NCBI GenBank assembly: GCA_002789635.1
Contig: PFTQ01000019.1
Coordinates: 1 to 25,041, forward strand
From: Candidatus Aenigmarchaeota archaeon CG_4_9_14_3_um_filter_37_18
Lineage (GTDB): Archaea > Aenigmatarchaeota > Aenigmatarchaeia > CG10238-14
Direction: 5' to 3'
DNA: 25,041 nt
Each line of letters begins with the position of its first letter. Within the stretch, counting starts at the first letter, position 1. Positions 1 through 7,563 of the stretch are shown here, piece by piece. A program made the position numbers and the translations under genes. The notes beneath the pieces were generated by a model. It did not search any database. It was not told where the DNA came from and saw nothing but the letters and a program-made list of their open reading frames with translations.

Positions 1-70
1 AAGATTAGAATTCAATCCATTATCTGTCAGAAATATGAAACGGTGATCAGATATGTGATATTACCCATTT

Positions 71-616
71 CTATTCTGCATCACGTCTGCATTCTTCGCA
101 AATCCACTTGTTATTTACGAATTTAAGGGTTTCAGAATAGTTTTCGCATGATTCACAGATACCTGAGGTTATACTCATCTCAATTGCGGGGATTCCTGTT
201 CTCATTTCTAGCCTCAGATTCAGGACGTCTATCATTTCTGGCGAAACTCTTGCTATATCTGTATTAGTCAAAATTCCAACTATTTTCCCGGATTTTACAA
301 CAGGAAAACGCCTTATTTTGAATTTTTTCATCTTATAGACAACGTCTGAAATATCGTCTTCTGGCGATACATGAACAATTGGAGAACTCATAATATCAAA
401 CGCTTTGAGTTTTTTGGGGTCTTTTGCCTCGGCAACAATTCTTTTGTTTATATCTGTTTCTGTCACTATGCCGATTGGCTTGTTTTTCTTAGTGATAATT
501 ATTGACCCGACCCTTTGCTTTACCATTTTCTGGGATATTTTTTGGACTGATTCGGAGTGTTCAGCTGTAACAATTCTCTTTGTCATTATATTTTTAACAA
601 CAATTCCGGTTTTCAT
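71..616 (-). CDS. CBS-domain pair protein with C-terminal zinc ribbon
   Basis: Two tandem CBS motifs are visible, roughly residues 5-60 (VKNIMTKRIVTAEHSES ... GIVTETDINKRIV) and 70-125 (DIMSSPIVHVSPEDD ... GILTNTDIARV). They form the usual Bateman module, which binds adenine nucleotides or similar ligands. The last 30 residues carry two CxxC pairs (CESC and CEEC), a small zinc ribbon. CBS plus zinc ribbon is a common archaeal arrangement, but the partner or ligand cannot be read from sequence. I chose the ATG at 616; an in-frame GTG at 625 would add three residues. It diverges from hjc, and TTTAAA-rich sequence at 631-656 probably holds promoters for both genes. The stop is near the left edge of the window, so nothing can be said about downstream neighbours. 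Confidence 0.85.
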   Translation of the reverse strand: MKTGIVVKNIMTKRIVTAEHSESVQKISQKMVKQRVGSIIITKKNKPIGIVTETDINKRIVAEAKDPKKLKAFDIMSSPIVHVSPEDDISDVVYKMKKFKIRRFPVVKSGKIVGILTNTDIARVSPEMIDVLNLRLEMRTGIPAIEMSITSGICESCENYSETLKFVNNKWICEECRRDAE

Positions 617-678
617 ATTTTTCACTATACATTAAATTTATGTTAATAGATTTAAAATGATTATTGGGTTGCCAAATA

Positions 679-1041
679 ATGATTAAAAGATATGTTAAGG
701 GGGCTCAAGCTGAAAGGGAATTAGCCAAACAATTAAAAGAGTTAGGTTTTGCTGTAATAAGGGCTGCTGGCTCTGGGGGATCAATTTCTACCCCAGATCT
801 AGTAGCTATAAAAAAAGGTAGAGTTCTTGCATTTGAATGCAAAGCTTGGAAAACCACACCAAGACTAAAAAAACAAGAATATGAAGAGTTTAGAGGCTGG
901 TGTGAACAGGCTGGAGCAATGGGGTTCATGGCATGGAAAAACAGGGGATGGAAATTTCTTGGGGTGAAAGATATTCCAAAAAACAATATTAGCAAGGATG
1001 GTATTAATTTTAGTGATCTAATGTTCATAATTAATGTGTGA
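679..1041 (+). CDS. hjc: Archaeal Holliday junction resolvase Hjc
   Basis: A 120-residue protein with the full Hjc/endonuclease fold signature. KGAQAERELAKQL carries Glu12; GFAVIRAAGSGG is the glycine-rich strand; TPDLVA carries Asp40; and FECKA is the E-x-K metal-binding motif (Glu53, Lys55). Hjc cuts four-way junctions during recombination and fork restart, as a dimer. Length matches the family, about 120-140 residues. I start at the ATG at 679 because the protein then begins MIKRYVKG, the usual Hjc N-terminus; an upstream TTG at 664 would add five unconserved residues. The stop overlaps the ribosome binding site of the phosphoesterase gene that follows, so the two are probably co-transcribed. 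Confidence 0.93.
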   Translation: MIKRYVKGAQAERELAKQLKELGFAVIRAAGSGGSISTPDLVAIKKGRVLAFECKAWKTTPRLKKQEYEEFRGWCEQAGAMGFMAWKNRGWKFLGVKDIPKNNISKDGINFSDLMFIINV

Positions 1042-1045
1042 GGTG
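1040..1045 (+). promoter_or_regulatory. Ribosome binding site GAGGTG for the phosphoesterase
   Basis: GAGGTG complements the 3' end of archaeal 16S rRNA and lies five bases before the GTG codon at 1051. It supports that non-ATG start. It overlaps the TGA stop of hjc, which suggests translation of the two genes in one transcript. Confidence 0.7.
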
Positions 1046-1050
1046 TTGAT

Positions 1051-1734
1051 GTGGATTTGTTAGTGATAGGGGATAATCATGGGGATATTGAGAATATGAT
1101 CAGCTATCTTGAGAAGCTGGAATCTTTTAGATTTGATGTTATTATTTACATGGGGGATTTTACCGACATTAATACTCCAAAAGGTTTTACACAGAAGGAT
1201 ATTACAAAAATATTAATTGAAGAGTTAAAAATATTTAAGAAACCTATTCTTGCTGTGCCTGGGAACAATGATATCCAAGATGTTGCTGCCCTAACAGAAA
1301 AAGAAGGTATAAGTATCCATGATAAAGGTAGGATAATCGGTGATTATGGTTTCTATGGTTTTGGCGGAGCTAAGACTCCATTTGCAACTCCATTTGAGCC
1401 CACAGAAGAAGAATTGAAACAAGGTTTGGAGAAAGGTTATAATCAAGTTTTATCCGCAAAATACAAAATCCAAATAACACACAACCCTGCTTATAACACG
1501 CAAATGGATATTATCCGTGCTGGCGCTCATGTTGGGTCTCAAGCTGTGAGGGGTTTTATTGAAAACAAAAAACCTGTTCTTGCTTTGTCAGCGCATATTC
1601 ATGAAGCAAAGGGTGTTGACTGGCTGGATGAGACGTTTCTTTTGAACCCAGGTAAATTTCCTGAAGGGTATTTTGGATTGGTTAACATGAACGGCAAGGA
1701 TGTTAAAGGAAGAGTATTGAATTTATGTGACTAG
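1051..1734 (+). CDS. Calcineurin-like metallophosphoesterase
   Basis: All five metal-binding motifs of the family are present in order: GDNHG (Asp8, His10), MGDFTD (Asp36), GNND (Asn72-Asp74), THNP (His144) and AHIH (His182, His184). The protein is 227 residues, the usual size for single-domain archaeal phosphoesterases related to the YfcE/MJ0936 group, which hydrolyse phosphodiesters in vitro. The physiological substrate is unknown. The GTG start is supported by a GAGGTG site five bases upstream. It follows hjc by nine bases, so a DNA- or nucleotide-related role is possible but unproven. This phosphoesterase is intact, in contrast to the degenerate one in the PolD small-subunit homologue at 3688. 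Confidence 0.88.
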   Translation: MDLLVIGDNHGDIENMISYLEKLESFRFDVIIYMGDFTDINTPKGFTQKDITKILIEELKIFKKPILAVPGNNDIQDVAALTEKEGISIHDKGRIIGDYGFYGFGGAKTPFATPFEPTEEELKQGLEKGYNQVLSAKYKIQITHNPAYNTQMDIIRAGAHVGSQAVRGFIENKKPVLALSAHIHEAKGVDWLDETFLLNPGKFPEGYFGLVNMNGKDVKGRVLNLCD

Positions 1735-1771
1735 TCACTGACCCGTTTGTTGCTTGTGGAGAAACTGTAGA

Positions 1772-2316
1772 TTATATGTTTTGATAAAGACCTCTGTTAT
1801 ATCCAATATTATACGCCACCTGAGACCTAAAACCAACTTGATCAAAGGGGTCTTTCACAAAATATCTGGCATTGCCACTAGCAAAAAACTCCAAAAGTTC
1901 TCTATCTAAATTTTTTAGGGGGGTTCCAGACAACCCAATTAAAGGATAGAGATAGCTGAGCTCTCCCCTGGATACTGCAACCATCCGACCACTCTTTTTC
2001 CATTAAGAGGAAAGGATGTATCGGATATTATAGCGACCGGTAAATACTTAGAAAGAACAGCCTTTGCTACTTGAGCTGAAATAACAGATAATAAAGAAGG
2101 TCTATCTCCAGATTCTTGTATTAAACGCTGGGTTTCTACTAATAACTCGGAATCTCCAACCTTCGCGTCTAGCAAAGATTCTACTAATTTCGGGGCACTG
2201 TCTCCTAAAACATCTCCAGCAATATCTGAATATGATAATACACGAAACACAAATCTTTTCCATTTGGGCTCGTCTTCTATATGTAAGATTGTATTTGGTC
2301 TAAATATCAATGCCAT
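1772..2316 (-). pseudogene. Stand-alone receiver-domain protein, broken by a -1 frameshift
   Basis: Two overlapping reading frames together make one response-regulator receiver domain. The first (from 2316) has the acidic pair in ILHIEDE (Glu14, Asp15) and the phospho-acceptor in AIISDTS (Asp99), then ends at 1939. The second frame supplies YPLIGLSGTP with the conserved Ser, and YFVKDPF with the conserved Lys, ending at 1772. The frames differ by a one-base loss. The likeliest point is a GGGG run at about 1954-1957; restoring one G would read YPGGELSYLYPLIGLSG through the join. I see no strong X-XXY-YYZ slippery heptamer, so mutation or sequencing error is likelier than programmed frameshifting. 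The ATG at 2316 is favoured because a TATA-like TATTTAAATTT (minus strand, about 2338-2348) is 27 bp upstream. No histidine kinase is in the window. Confidence 0.72.
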
Positions 2317-2334
2317 AAAACAATTAAAGAACAT

Positions 2335-2394
2335 AACAAATTTAAATACAATATATTATAACACTGTTATACCGTTTTATATTGTTTATATCAT
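2335..2394. other. AT-rich segment between receiver gene and cdc6
   Basis: About 60 bp composed almost entirely of A and T, directly upstream of an initiator-binding-like sequence and the orc1/cdc6 gene. It contains the TATA-like box of the leftward receiver gene and a 15-bp palindrome. Such a stretch beside cdc6 is the type of sequence that could serve as a DNA-unwinding element. This is inference from position and composition only. Confidence 0.4.
2357..2371. repeat. 15-bp palindrome TATAACA-C-TGTTATA
   Basis: Perfect inverted repeat with 7-base arms and a single central base, midway between the divergent receiver gene and cdc6. It could be an operator for a dimeric regulator or an origin element. 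A shorter related sequence, TAACA-AA-TGTTA, is found at 7741-7752 in the gap after polB. Confidence 0.55.
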
Positions 2395-2418
2395 GTTTCT
2401 ACAAGAAACCATGGGGTG
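2395..2418 (+). other. ORB-like origin recognition element upstream of cdc6
   Basis: GTTTCT-ACA-AGAAAC is a perfect 6-bp-arm dyad, followed by three bases and a GGGG string. Archaeal origin recognition boxes bound by Orc1/Cdc6 have the same plan: a TTCCAGTGGAAAC-like dyad followed by a G-string at this spacing. It lies about 55 bp upstream of the cdc6 start. Recognition is by eye, from spacing and composition. Confidence 0.55.
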
Positions 2419-2473
2419 AGGGTCTTTGCATGTTTTCCAATAGAAAAAGGTTTATTTCAATAGGAATATAATT

Positions 2474-3688
2474 ATGTCTATGCCAGAGAACATACAAACA
2501 ATCTTCCAAGAGTTCATACAAAAATCCACACCAATCTTCAAAAACAGGGATGCTTTGAACTCTCATTTTACCCCAGAAACAATCCCACATAGAAACCAAC
2601 AAATAAACACAATAGCATCAATACTAGCACCATCCCTAAAAGGGGCAAAACCTTCGAATATTTTTATATATGGAATGACAGGCACCGGGAAAACTTTGGT
2701 CTCCAGGTATGTTGGCCAGGAGCTTGAGAAGATGTCAAACCAAGGGACAAACCAGGTCAAGGTTTTGTATATTAATTGTAAAATGAGAAAAATCGCAGAC
2801 ACAGAATATAGGCTGGTTGCTGAGTTGTGTAGGTTGTTAGGTCAAGAAGTTCCTTCAACTGGTTTGCCCACTGAGCAAGTTTATAGCACGTTTTTTCGCG
2901 TGTTGGATTCATATAATTGGGTTGTGATAATAATTCTTGATGAAATAGACACATTAGTCCAAAAAATGAGCGATAATTTTCTTTATAATTTTACTAGAAT
3001 CAACCAAGAATTAAAAAAAGCAAAAGTTTCTGTTGTTGGAATTACCAACGATCTTAATTTTATTGATATTCTGGACCCGAGAGTTAAAAGCTCATTAAGC
3101 GAAGAGGAGATTTTATTTCCGCCATACAATGCATTGGAGCTGCAGGACATTTTAAGGCAGAGATCAGATCTTGGTTTTATGAAGAGTATTTTAACGGAAA
3201 GTGTTATTCCAAAATGTGCCGCCCTTGCTGCCCAGGAGCATGGCGATGCCAGGAGGGCTTTAGATTTATTGAGGGTTGCAGGGGAGCTTGCTGAAAGGAA
3301 CAAGGAAAATATAGTTAAGGAAGAGCATGTTGATTTTGCATTAGAAAAAATAGATTATGATCGGATAATAGAATCAGTCAAGTCAATACCAAAACAAACA
3401 AAGATAGTTCTTTACTCCGTGATCAAACTGGTTGAGGAAAACAAGGAAAATTTACAGACTGGAGAAATATTCAATGTTTATGAGGATAGATGCAAGGACC
3501 TCGGTCTAACACCCCTCACACAAAGAAGAGTATCAGACCTTATTTCTGAATTGGATATGCTTGGTATAATCAACGCAGATGTTGTATCTTTAGGAAGATA
3601 TGGGAGAACAAGACAAATAAGGCTTAGCGTATCAAATGATATTAAGGAAAAAATTAAAAAAGTTCTTGAATCAAACCTAGTGATTTAA
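2474..3688 (+). CDS. cdc6: Orc1/Cdc6 replication initiator
   Basis: A 404-residue AAA+ ATPase with a winged-helix C-terminus, the archaeal origin-binding and MCM-loading protein. Visible motifs: Walker A GMTGTGKT (67-74), Walker B IIILDEID (152-159), sensor 1 GITND (Asn192), arginine finger DPRVKS (Arg203), sensor 2 GDARRALD (257-264). The C-terminal winged helix follows at about 305-400, with LTPLTQRRVSDLISELD as recognition region and GRYGRTRQIRL as the wing. Length is normal. An alternative ATG two codons downstream (2480) lies about 26 bp from a TTTATTT box and might be the leaderless start. The stop overlaps the next gene's ATG by one base (TAATG), implying coupled expression with the PolD small-subunit homologue. 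ORB-like sequences just upstream and after polB suggest it sits at its own origin. Confidence 0.95.
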   Translation: MSMPENIQTIFQEFIQKSTPIFKNRDALNSHFTPETIPHRNQQINTIASILAPSLKGAKPSNIFIYGMTGTGKTLVSRYVGQELEKMSNQGTNQVKVLYINCKMRKIADTEYRLVAELCRLLGQEVPSTGLPTEQVYSTFFRVLDSYNWVVIIILDEIDTLVQKMSDNFLYNFTRINQELKKAKVSVVGITNDLNFIDILDPRVKSSLSEEEILFPPYNALELQDILRQRSDLGFMKSILTESVIPKCAALAAQEHGDARRALDLLRVAGELAERNKENIVKEEHVDFALEKIDYDRIIESVKSIPKQTKIVLYSVIKLVEENKENLQTGEIFNVYEDRCKDLGLTPLTQRRVSDLISELDMLGIINADVVSLGRYGRTRQIRLSVSNDIKEKIKKVLESNLVI

Positions 3689-4722
3689 TGGAAAAACAGG
3701 AGATAGTTAAATTATTCTTGAGCCATGGCTTTCAATTATCTGAGAGCGCTTTGTCTTTAGTAGAGGAAAACCCAGAAAAAACCCTATCATTCATTCAAAA
3801 AATAAACCCAAGGCCTTTTATAATAACAAAAGACCATCTAAAAGATGTTTATGAAGAAAAAGAAGAAAAACAAACCAAAGTCAAATTAGTAAAAAAATTC
3901 ATTTTTCAAAAAAAAGATATTAGAGTGGAAGATTATTCCAGGTATTTTAGAAACATTTATGATAAAGTAAAAGAGTTTCTATTGAAAAACCCAAAACTCA
4001 CAGGGCTAATTTCTATAAATAAAATTACTTCTAACACAAAGGATTTTTCTTTGATCGTTCTGGTATGTGATAAGGGTCAGAGAAACCTATTGGTAGAGGA
4101 TTTAACTGGGGAAACACATGTTTTTTTTAATGAAAAAAATGAGAAAATTTTTGATGAGATTGACGCTGATGATATTTTAGGATTGGTTTGCACAAAAGAA
4201 GGGGAGAACATATATGCAAAGGATTTATTATATCCTGATATATCTATTACAAGAGAAGTAAATAAAACAAAAAAAGAAATAAGAATTTTTTATATATACA
4301 AACCATCTCTTCTCTGTGAGGCTGATTTCAATAAACTTTCTGGTATTTTGAAGCAAACTAAGAAAACCGACCCTATATTTGTTTTTGGCGAATGGGAGGA
4401 TGGTGAAGTGATGAAAGAATTTAATAATCTATTTTTAGTAGGTGAAAACACATCACACTCATTATTCCAGATAGAAAACATCTCTATATTAACACTGCCT
4501 AAAACAAATAGTATGGAAAATATTCTTAAGAAAAGATTGGTTAAAACAGGCGAGTTGTTGAAAACTTTTGCTCTTGAAGAAACCCCTGATATAGTTCTAT
4601 CTTCTGAAAAAGAAACCTATTTCAAAAATTATAAGGGCACTACAATTGTTTCAAACAATGACCAGCATAAATATTTTGTTTTGGATCTGAAGACCAGAGA
4701 TTGTGAAGAGAAGAAAATTTAA
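3688..4722 (+). CDS. PolD small-subunit (DP1)-like protein with inactivated phosphodiesterase
   Basis: DP1 homologue of 344 residues; characterised DP1 proteins are far longer (over 450 residues). N-terminal helical region (about 1-45) resembles DP1. The OB-fold region (about 75-200) matches well: YSRYFRNIYDKVKEFL, LVEDLTGETHVFF, IYAKDLLYPDI. The phosphodiesterase domain (about 205-344) is degenerate. The SDIHVGS motif is replaced by IFYIYKPS, GDxVDG by GEWEDG, the GNHD region is missing, AHG is LPKT, and the GHxH region is SSEKETYF. The C-terminal FKNYKGTTIVSNN...VLDLKT still aligns with the end of DP1. It therefore cannot be the Mn-dependent proofreading nuclease seen in normal PolD. Eukaryotic polymerase B-subunits are likewise inactive members of this family. 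It sits between cdc6 (one-base overlap) and polB, and no DP2 gene is in the window. Family assignment is from remembered DP1 sequence. Confidence 0.85.
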   Translation: MEKQEIVKLFLSHGFQLSESALSLVEENPEKTLSFIQKINPRPFIITKDHLKDVYEEKEEKQTKVKLVKKFIFQKKDIRVEDYSRYFRNIYDKVKEFLLKNPKLTGLISINKITSNTKDFSLIVLVCDKGQRNLLVEDLTGETHVFFNEKNEKIFDEIDADDILGLVCTKEGENIYAKDLLYPDISITREVNKTKKEIRIFYIYKPSLLCEADFNKLSGILKQTKKTDPIFVFGEWEDGEVMKEFNNLFLVGENTSHSLFQIENISILTLPKTNSMENILKKRLVKTGELLKTFALEETPDIVLSSEKETYFKNYKGTTIVSNNDQHKYFVLDLKTRDCEEKKI

Positions 4723-4773
4723 GCTCTGTTTGAAGATCAATAAGATAAAAACATTAATTCCCAAATAAAAATC

Positions 4774-7482
4774 ATGAAGCTGATTTTTCAATTGCTCGAT
4801 TCGGATTACGTTCTTGTTAATAATAAACCGATTATTCGCTTGTTTGGCAGGACTGATGAAGGAAAATCCGTTTGTGTGTTCTATAATAAATTCCTCCCAT
4901 ATTTTTATGTTCTCCCAAGAGAAGGCAAGGCAGATGAATTCAAAAAACATATAGAAAAAAATTTCAAGGATGTTGTCATTAAGATGGAGAGTGTTGAAAA
5001 GTTTTTGCCGATAGGATACCAGAAAAACCCAACAGAAATTATTAAACTGACATTAAACGACCCGAGCAAAACACCGGCTGTGAGGGATGACCTAAAAGAA
5101 AAAAGTTTTGTCCAGGATATTTTCGAGGCTGACATTCTTTTCAAATACAGGTTTATGGCTGACTGCAACTTATTTGGGATGAGATGGTATGAGGCTGAAG
5201 GGGGATATACTCAAACAAACAGCGTGAAAACAGAAAAAAAATTCACAGCAAAAAAAATCAAGGAGGTTGAAAGGAATGAAAACATGAAGTTCAGATATCT
5301 TAGCTTCGATATTGAAACTATTTCCGATGAAGGTGGAATCCCAAGCCCTGAAAAAAACCAAATAATTGTGATAAGCATGTTTTTTTATCCCTGCTACAAG
5401 AACAGAAACACCCTGGTTCTAGCCGCAAAAAAAGTTAAGAAATATGATGATGATATTATTGGCTTTTCTTCGGAGAAGGAAATGCTGAAGGAATTTATTG
5501 ATATAGTTGGCAAATTTGATCCTGATGTGATTCTTGGCTACAATACAAACAATTTTGACTTGCCTTATCTTAACACCAGGCTAAAGAAGAACAATGTCCC
5601 TAGGACAATTGGCAGATGCGATCAAAAACCCATGATGATCCATACTTTTGCTGGCAGGTCAAGGGCAACAATAACTGGCAGGGTTTCCGTTGATGTCTAC
5701 AACCTTGTTAAAGAAGCTACTGCGAAGTTTGGCTTGTTCAAAGGCTTGAAAAGATTTGGCCTCGGTGATGTCTCAAATCAAGTTCTTGGTGAAGGCAAAG
5801 TTGATGTTGCGCATAGCGAGATAAACGGGCATTGGAATGACAATGGCGAGAAACTGGGAAAATTATTGAGATATGCCAGAAAGGACGCTGAGCTGCCAAT
5901 GAAAATAATGCTCAAGGAAAACATGATAGATAAGTTCATCGAAATATCAAAAGTCTCAGGAATAAACCTTCAGGATTGTTTGGACGGAGGCGAAACTCAG
6001 AGGATAGATAATATACTTTTGAGGGAGTTCAATAAAAGAAATTTTGTGATCCCATGCAAGCCAGGTAATAAGAGAGTTTCAAAGAGCAATTCAGAAAGGA
6101 GAACTGGCGGTTTGAAAGGCGCGTTTGTTCTAGACCCTGAAGTCGGGTTCCATGATACTTGCACTGCTTACTTAGATTTTAAAGCAATGTACCCCTCTAT
6201 TGTCATTAGCTTCAACATCTGCCCTACCACTCTTATTTCTGCTGATGTGAATGATATTGAATTCAAGGAAACGCCTTTTGGATCAAGGTTTGTAAGCGAG
6301 AATGTCAAGAAGGGAATCTTCCCAGAGGTCTTAGATTACTTATTAGAGACAAGAAGCAAAATCAAAAAAGAAATGAAAGCTGCCAGCGACGAGAAGAAAA
6401 AATACCTCTATGCAAAACAATATGCATTCAAGACAGTAGCGAACGCTTTCTATGGCTATTCTGGTTATATTCGGGCGAGATTCTATGTCCTTGATATTGC
6501 AAGCGGAATCACAAGCGTTGGAAGGGAGATGATAAAGAAGACTGTGGAAATTGTCCATACTAAAACACCATACAAGGTCATATATGGAGATACTGATTCA
6601 GTAATGGTGAAATTAAAGACTAAGGATTTGGAAGAGGCTTTTAAAATAGGCGAAGAAGTATCCAATATAATTAACGAAGAAATAAAAAATGTATTGCAGA
6701 TCAAAATAGAAAGCATTTTCAAGAGTGTTGTTCTGCTTGCGAAGAAAAGATATGCTGCCTGGAATTTTGAGCCTATGAAAAATGGCTGGGAAGAAACCAT
6801 ACTTACAAAAGGAATAGAAACCGTCAGGAGGGATTGGTGCGACTTAGTTTCTGAAACCCTGGAGAAAGTCCTGAATACTATACTGAAAAAGCAGGATGTG
6901 AAGAAGGCCGTGAATATTGTGAAAGACACAGTGAATGACATTAAAACCGGGAAAGTTGATATCAACAAGCTGGTTATGACAAAGAGCATTTCCCGCTCGT
7001 TAAGGAGTTACAAGGGTGTCCAGCCGCATGTAGAAGTGGTTAAGAAGATGAGGAAGCGCGACCCAGGATCTGCCCCTGGTGTTGGGGACAGGGTTGGGTA
7101 TGTTATTGTTAAAGGGACGCAGATGCTTTCTAAACGCGCTGAAGACCCTGAGTATGTTGCGAAGAATAAGATACCCATAGACTCTAAATACTACATAGAA
7201 AGCCAGCTTCTGCCTCCGCTGGAAAGGCTGTTTGAGGTTTTGAAAGTCAATAAAACAGAGCTTGTGGGTGTTGGAAAGCAGTTAGGCCTATTTGAGGCTT
7301 TGAAAAATGGGAACAAGCAGGAAAGCGAATTTGAGGAGAGTTTTTCTGAGATTGAGGGGTTCATCTGCAACAATTGCAACGATGTTTACAGGAGGCCTCC
7401 TCTGACTGGCAAGTGCAATTCATGCGGGGGAGAGATAGTCTTTAAAAATGGGGAGAAGAAGTCTAGGGTGCTTCTTGGTTAA
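4774..7482 (+). CDS. polB: Family-B DNA polymerase with DP2-like C-terminal zinc module
   Basis: A 902-residue replicative-type PolB; typical archaeal PolB is about 780. The 3'-5' exonuclease is intact: FDIET (Asp179, Glu181), YNTNNFD (Asp262), YARKD (Tyr367, Asp371). Polymerase motifs are intact: A DFKAMYPSI (Asp468), B KTVANAFYG (Lys553), C YGDTDS (Asp606, Asp608). The thumb ends near 825. A QLGLFEAL segment (837-844) could be a weak PCNA-binding box. After an acidic linker, residues 863-886 form a four-cysteine module (Cys865, 868, 881, 884) with VYRRPPLTGKC between the pairs. This resembles the C-terminal zinc finger of PolD large subunit DP2, not anything in standard archaeal PolB that I recall. 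The ATG at 4774 has a TAAGATAAAA box about 28 bp upstream, so it may have its own promoter after the DP1-like gene. Confidence 0.95.
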   Translation: MKLIFQLLDSDYVLVNNKPIIRLFGRTDEGKSVCVFYNKFLPYFYVLPREGKADEFKKHIEKNFKDVVIKMESVEKFLPIGYQKNPTEIIKLTLNDPSKTPAVRDDLKEKSFVQDIFEADILFKYRFMADCNLFGMRWYEAEGGYTQTNSVKTEKKFTAKKIKEVERNENMKFRYLSFDIETISDEGGIPSPEKNQIIVISMFFYPCYKNRNTLVLAAKKVKKYDDDIIGFSSEKEMLKEFIDIVGKFDPDVILGYNTNNFDLPYLNTRLKKNNVPRTIGRCDQKPMMIHTFAGRSRATITGRVSVDVYNLVKEATAKFGLFKGLKRFGLGDVSNQVLGEGKVDVAHSEINGHWNDNGEKLGKLLRYARKDAELPMKIMLKENMIDKFIEISKVSGINLQDCLDGGETQRIDNILLREFNKRNFVIPCKPGNKRVSKSNSERRTGGLKGAFVLDPEVGFHDTCTAYLDFKAMYPSIVISFNICPTTLISADVNDIEFKETPFGSRFVSENVKKGIFPEVLDYLLETRSKIKKEMKAASDEKKKYLYAKQYAFKTVANAFYGYSGYIRARFYVLDIASGITSVGREMIKKTVEIVHTKTPYKVIYGDTDSVMVKLKTKDLEEAFKIGEEVSNIINEEIKNVLQIKIESIFKSVVLLAKKRYAAWNFEPMKNGWEETILTKGIETVRRDWCDLVSETLEKVLNTILKKQDVKKAVNIVKDTVNDIKTGKVDINKLVMTKSISRSLRSYKGVQPHVEVVKKMRKRDPGSAPGVGDRVGYVIVKGTQMLSKRAEDPEYVAKNKIPIDSKYYIESQLLPPLERLFEVLKVNKTELVGVGKQLGLFEALKNGNKQESEFEESFSEIEGFICNNCNDVYRRPPLTGKCNSCGGEIVFKNGEKKSRVLLG

Positions 7483-7490
7483 CGTGAATT

Positions 7491-7515
7491 TTTCTCGACA
7501 GGAAATGAAGGGGTG
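7491..7515 (+). other. ORB-like element 1 downstream of polB
   Basis: CAGGAAATGAAGGGGTG closely matches the right half of the archaeal ORB (GTGGAAACGAAGGGGT), including the four-base spacing between GAAA and GGGG. The left arm of the dyad is poor. Likely bound by the Orc1/Cdc6 wing and helix if functional. Confidence 0.55.
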
Positions 7516-7538
7516 AATATCACAGCGTTATATTGATA

Positions 7539-7563
7539 GTTCTGCAATGGAAATAAGGGGGTC
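7539..7563 (+). other. ORB-like element 2 downstream of polB
   Basis: GTTCTGCAATGGAAATAAGG followed by GGGTC. It retains GTTC at the left, TGGAAA at the right and a five-G string at the canonical spacing, in the same orientation as the element about 48 bp to the left. This is the best match to the ORB consensus in the window. Confidence 0.6.

Noticed and set aside
1944..1965. Programmed -1 frameshifting in the receiver gene
   Set aside because: No convincing X-XXY-YYZ slippery site or downstream structure; a single-base loss in a G run is simpler.
2433..2449. Further ORB-like copy TTTTC-CAATA-GAAAA upstream of cdc6
   Set aside because: Has a dyad but no G-string (only GG), so it does not meet the pattern used for the other three.
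6483..6989. 168-residue minus-strand frame inside polB
   Set aside because: Antisense to the polymerase palm and thumb region, Ser/Phe-rich shadow with no family signature.
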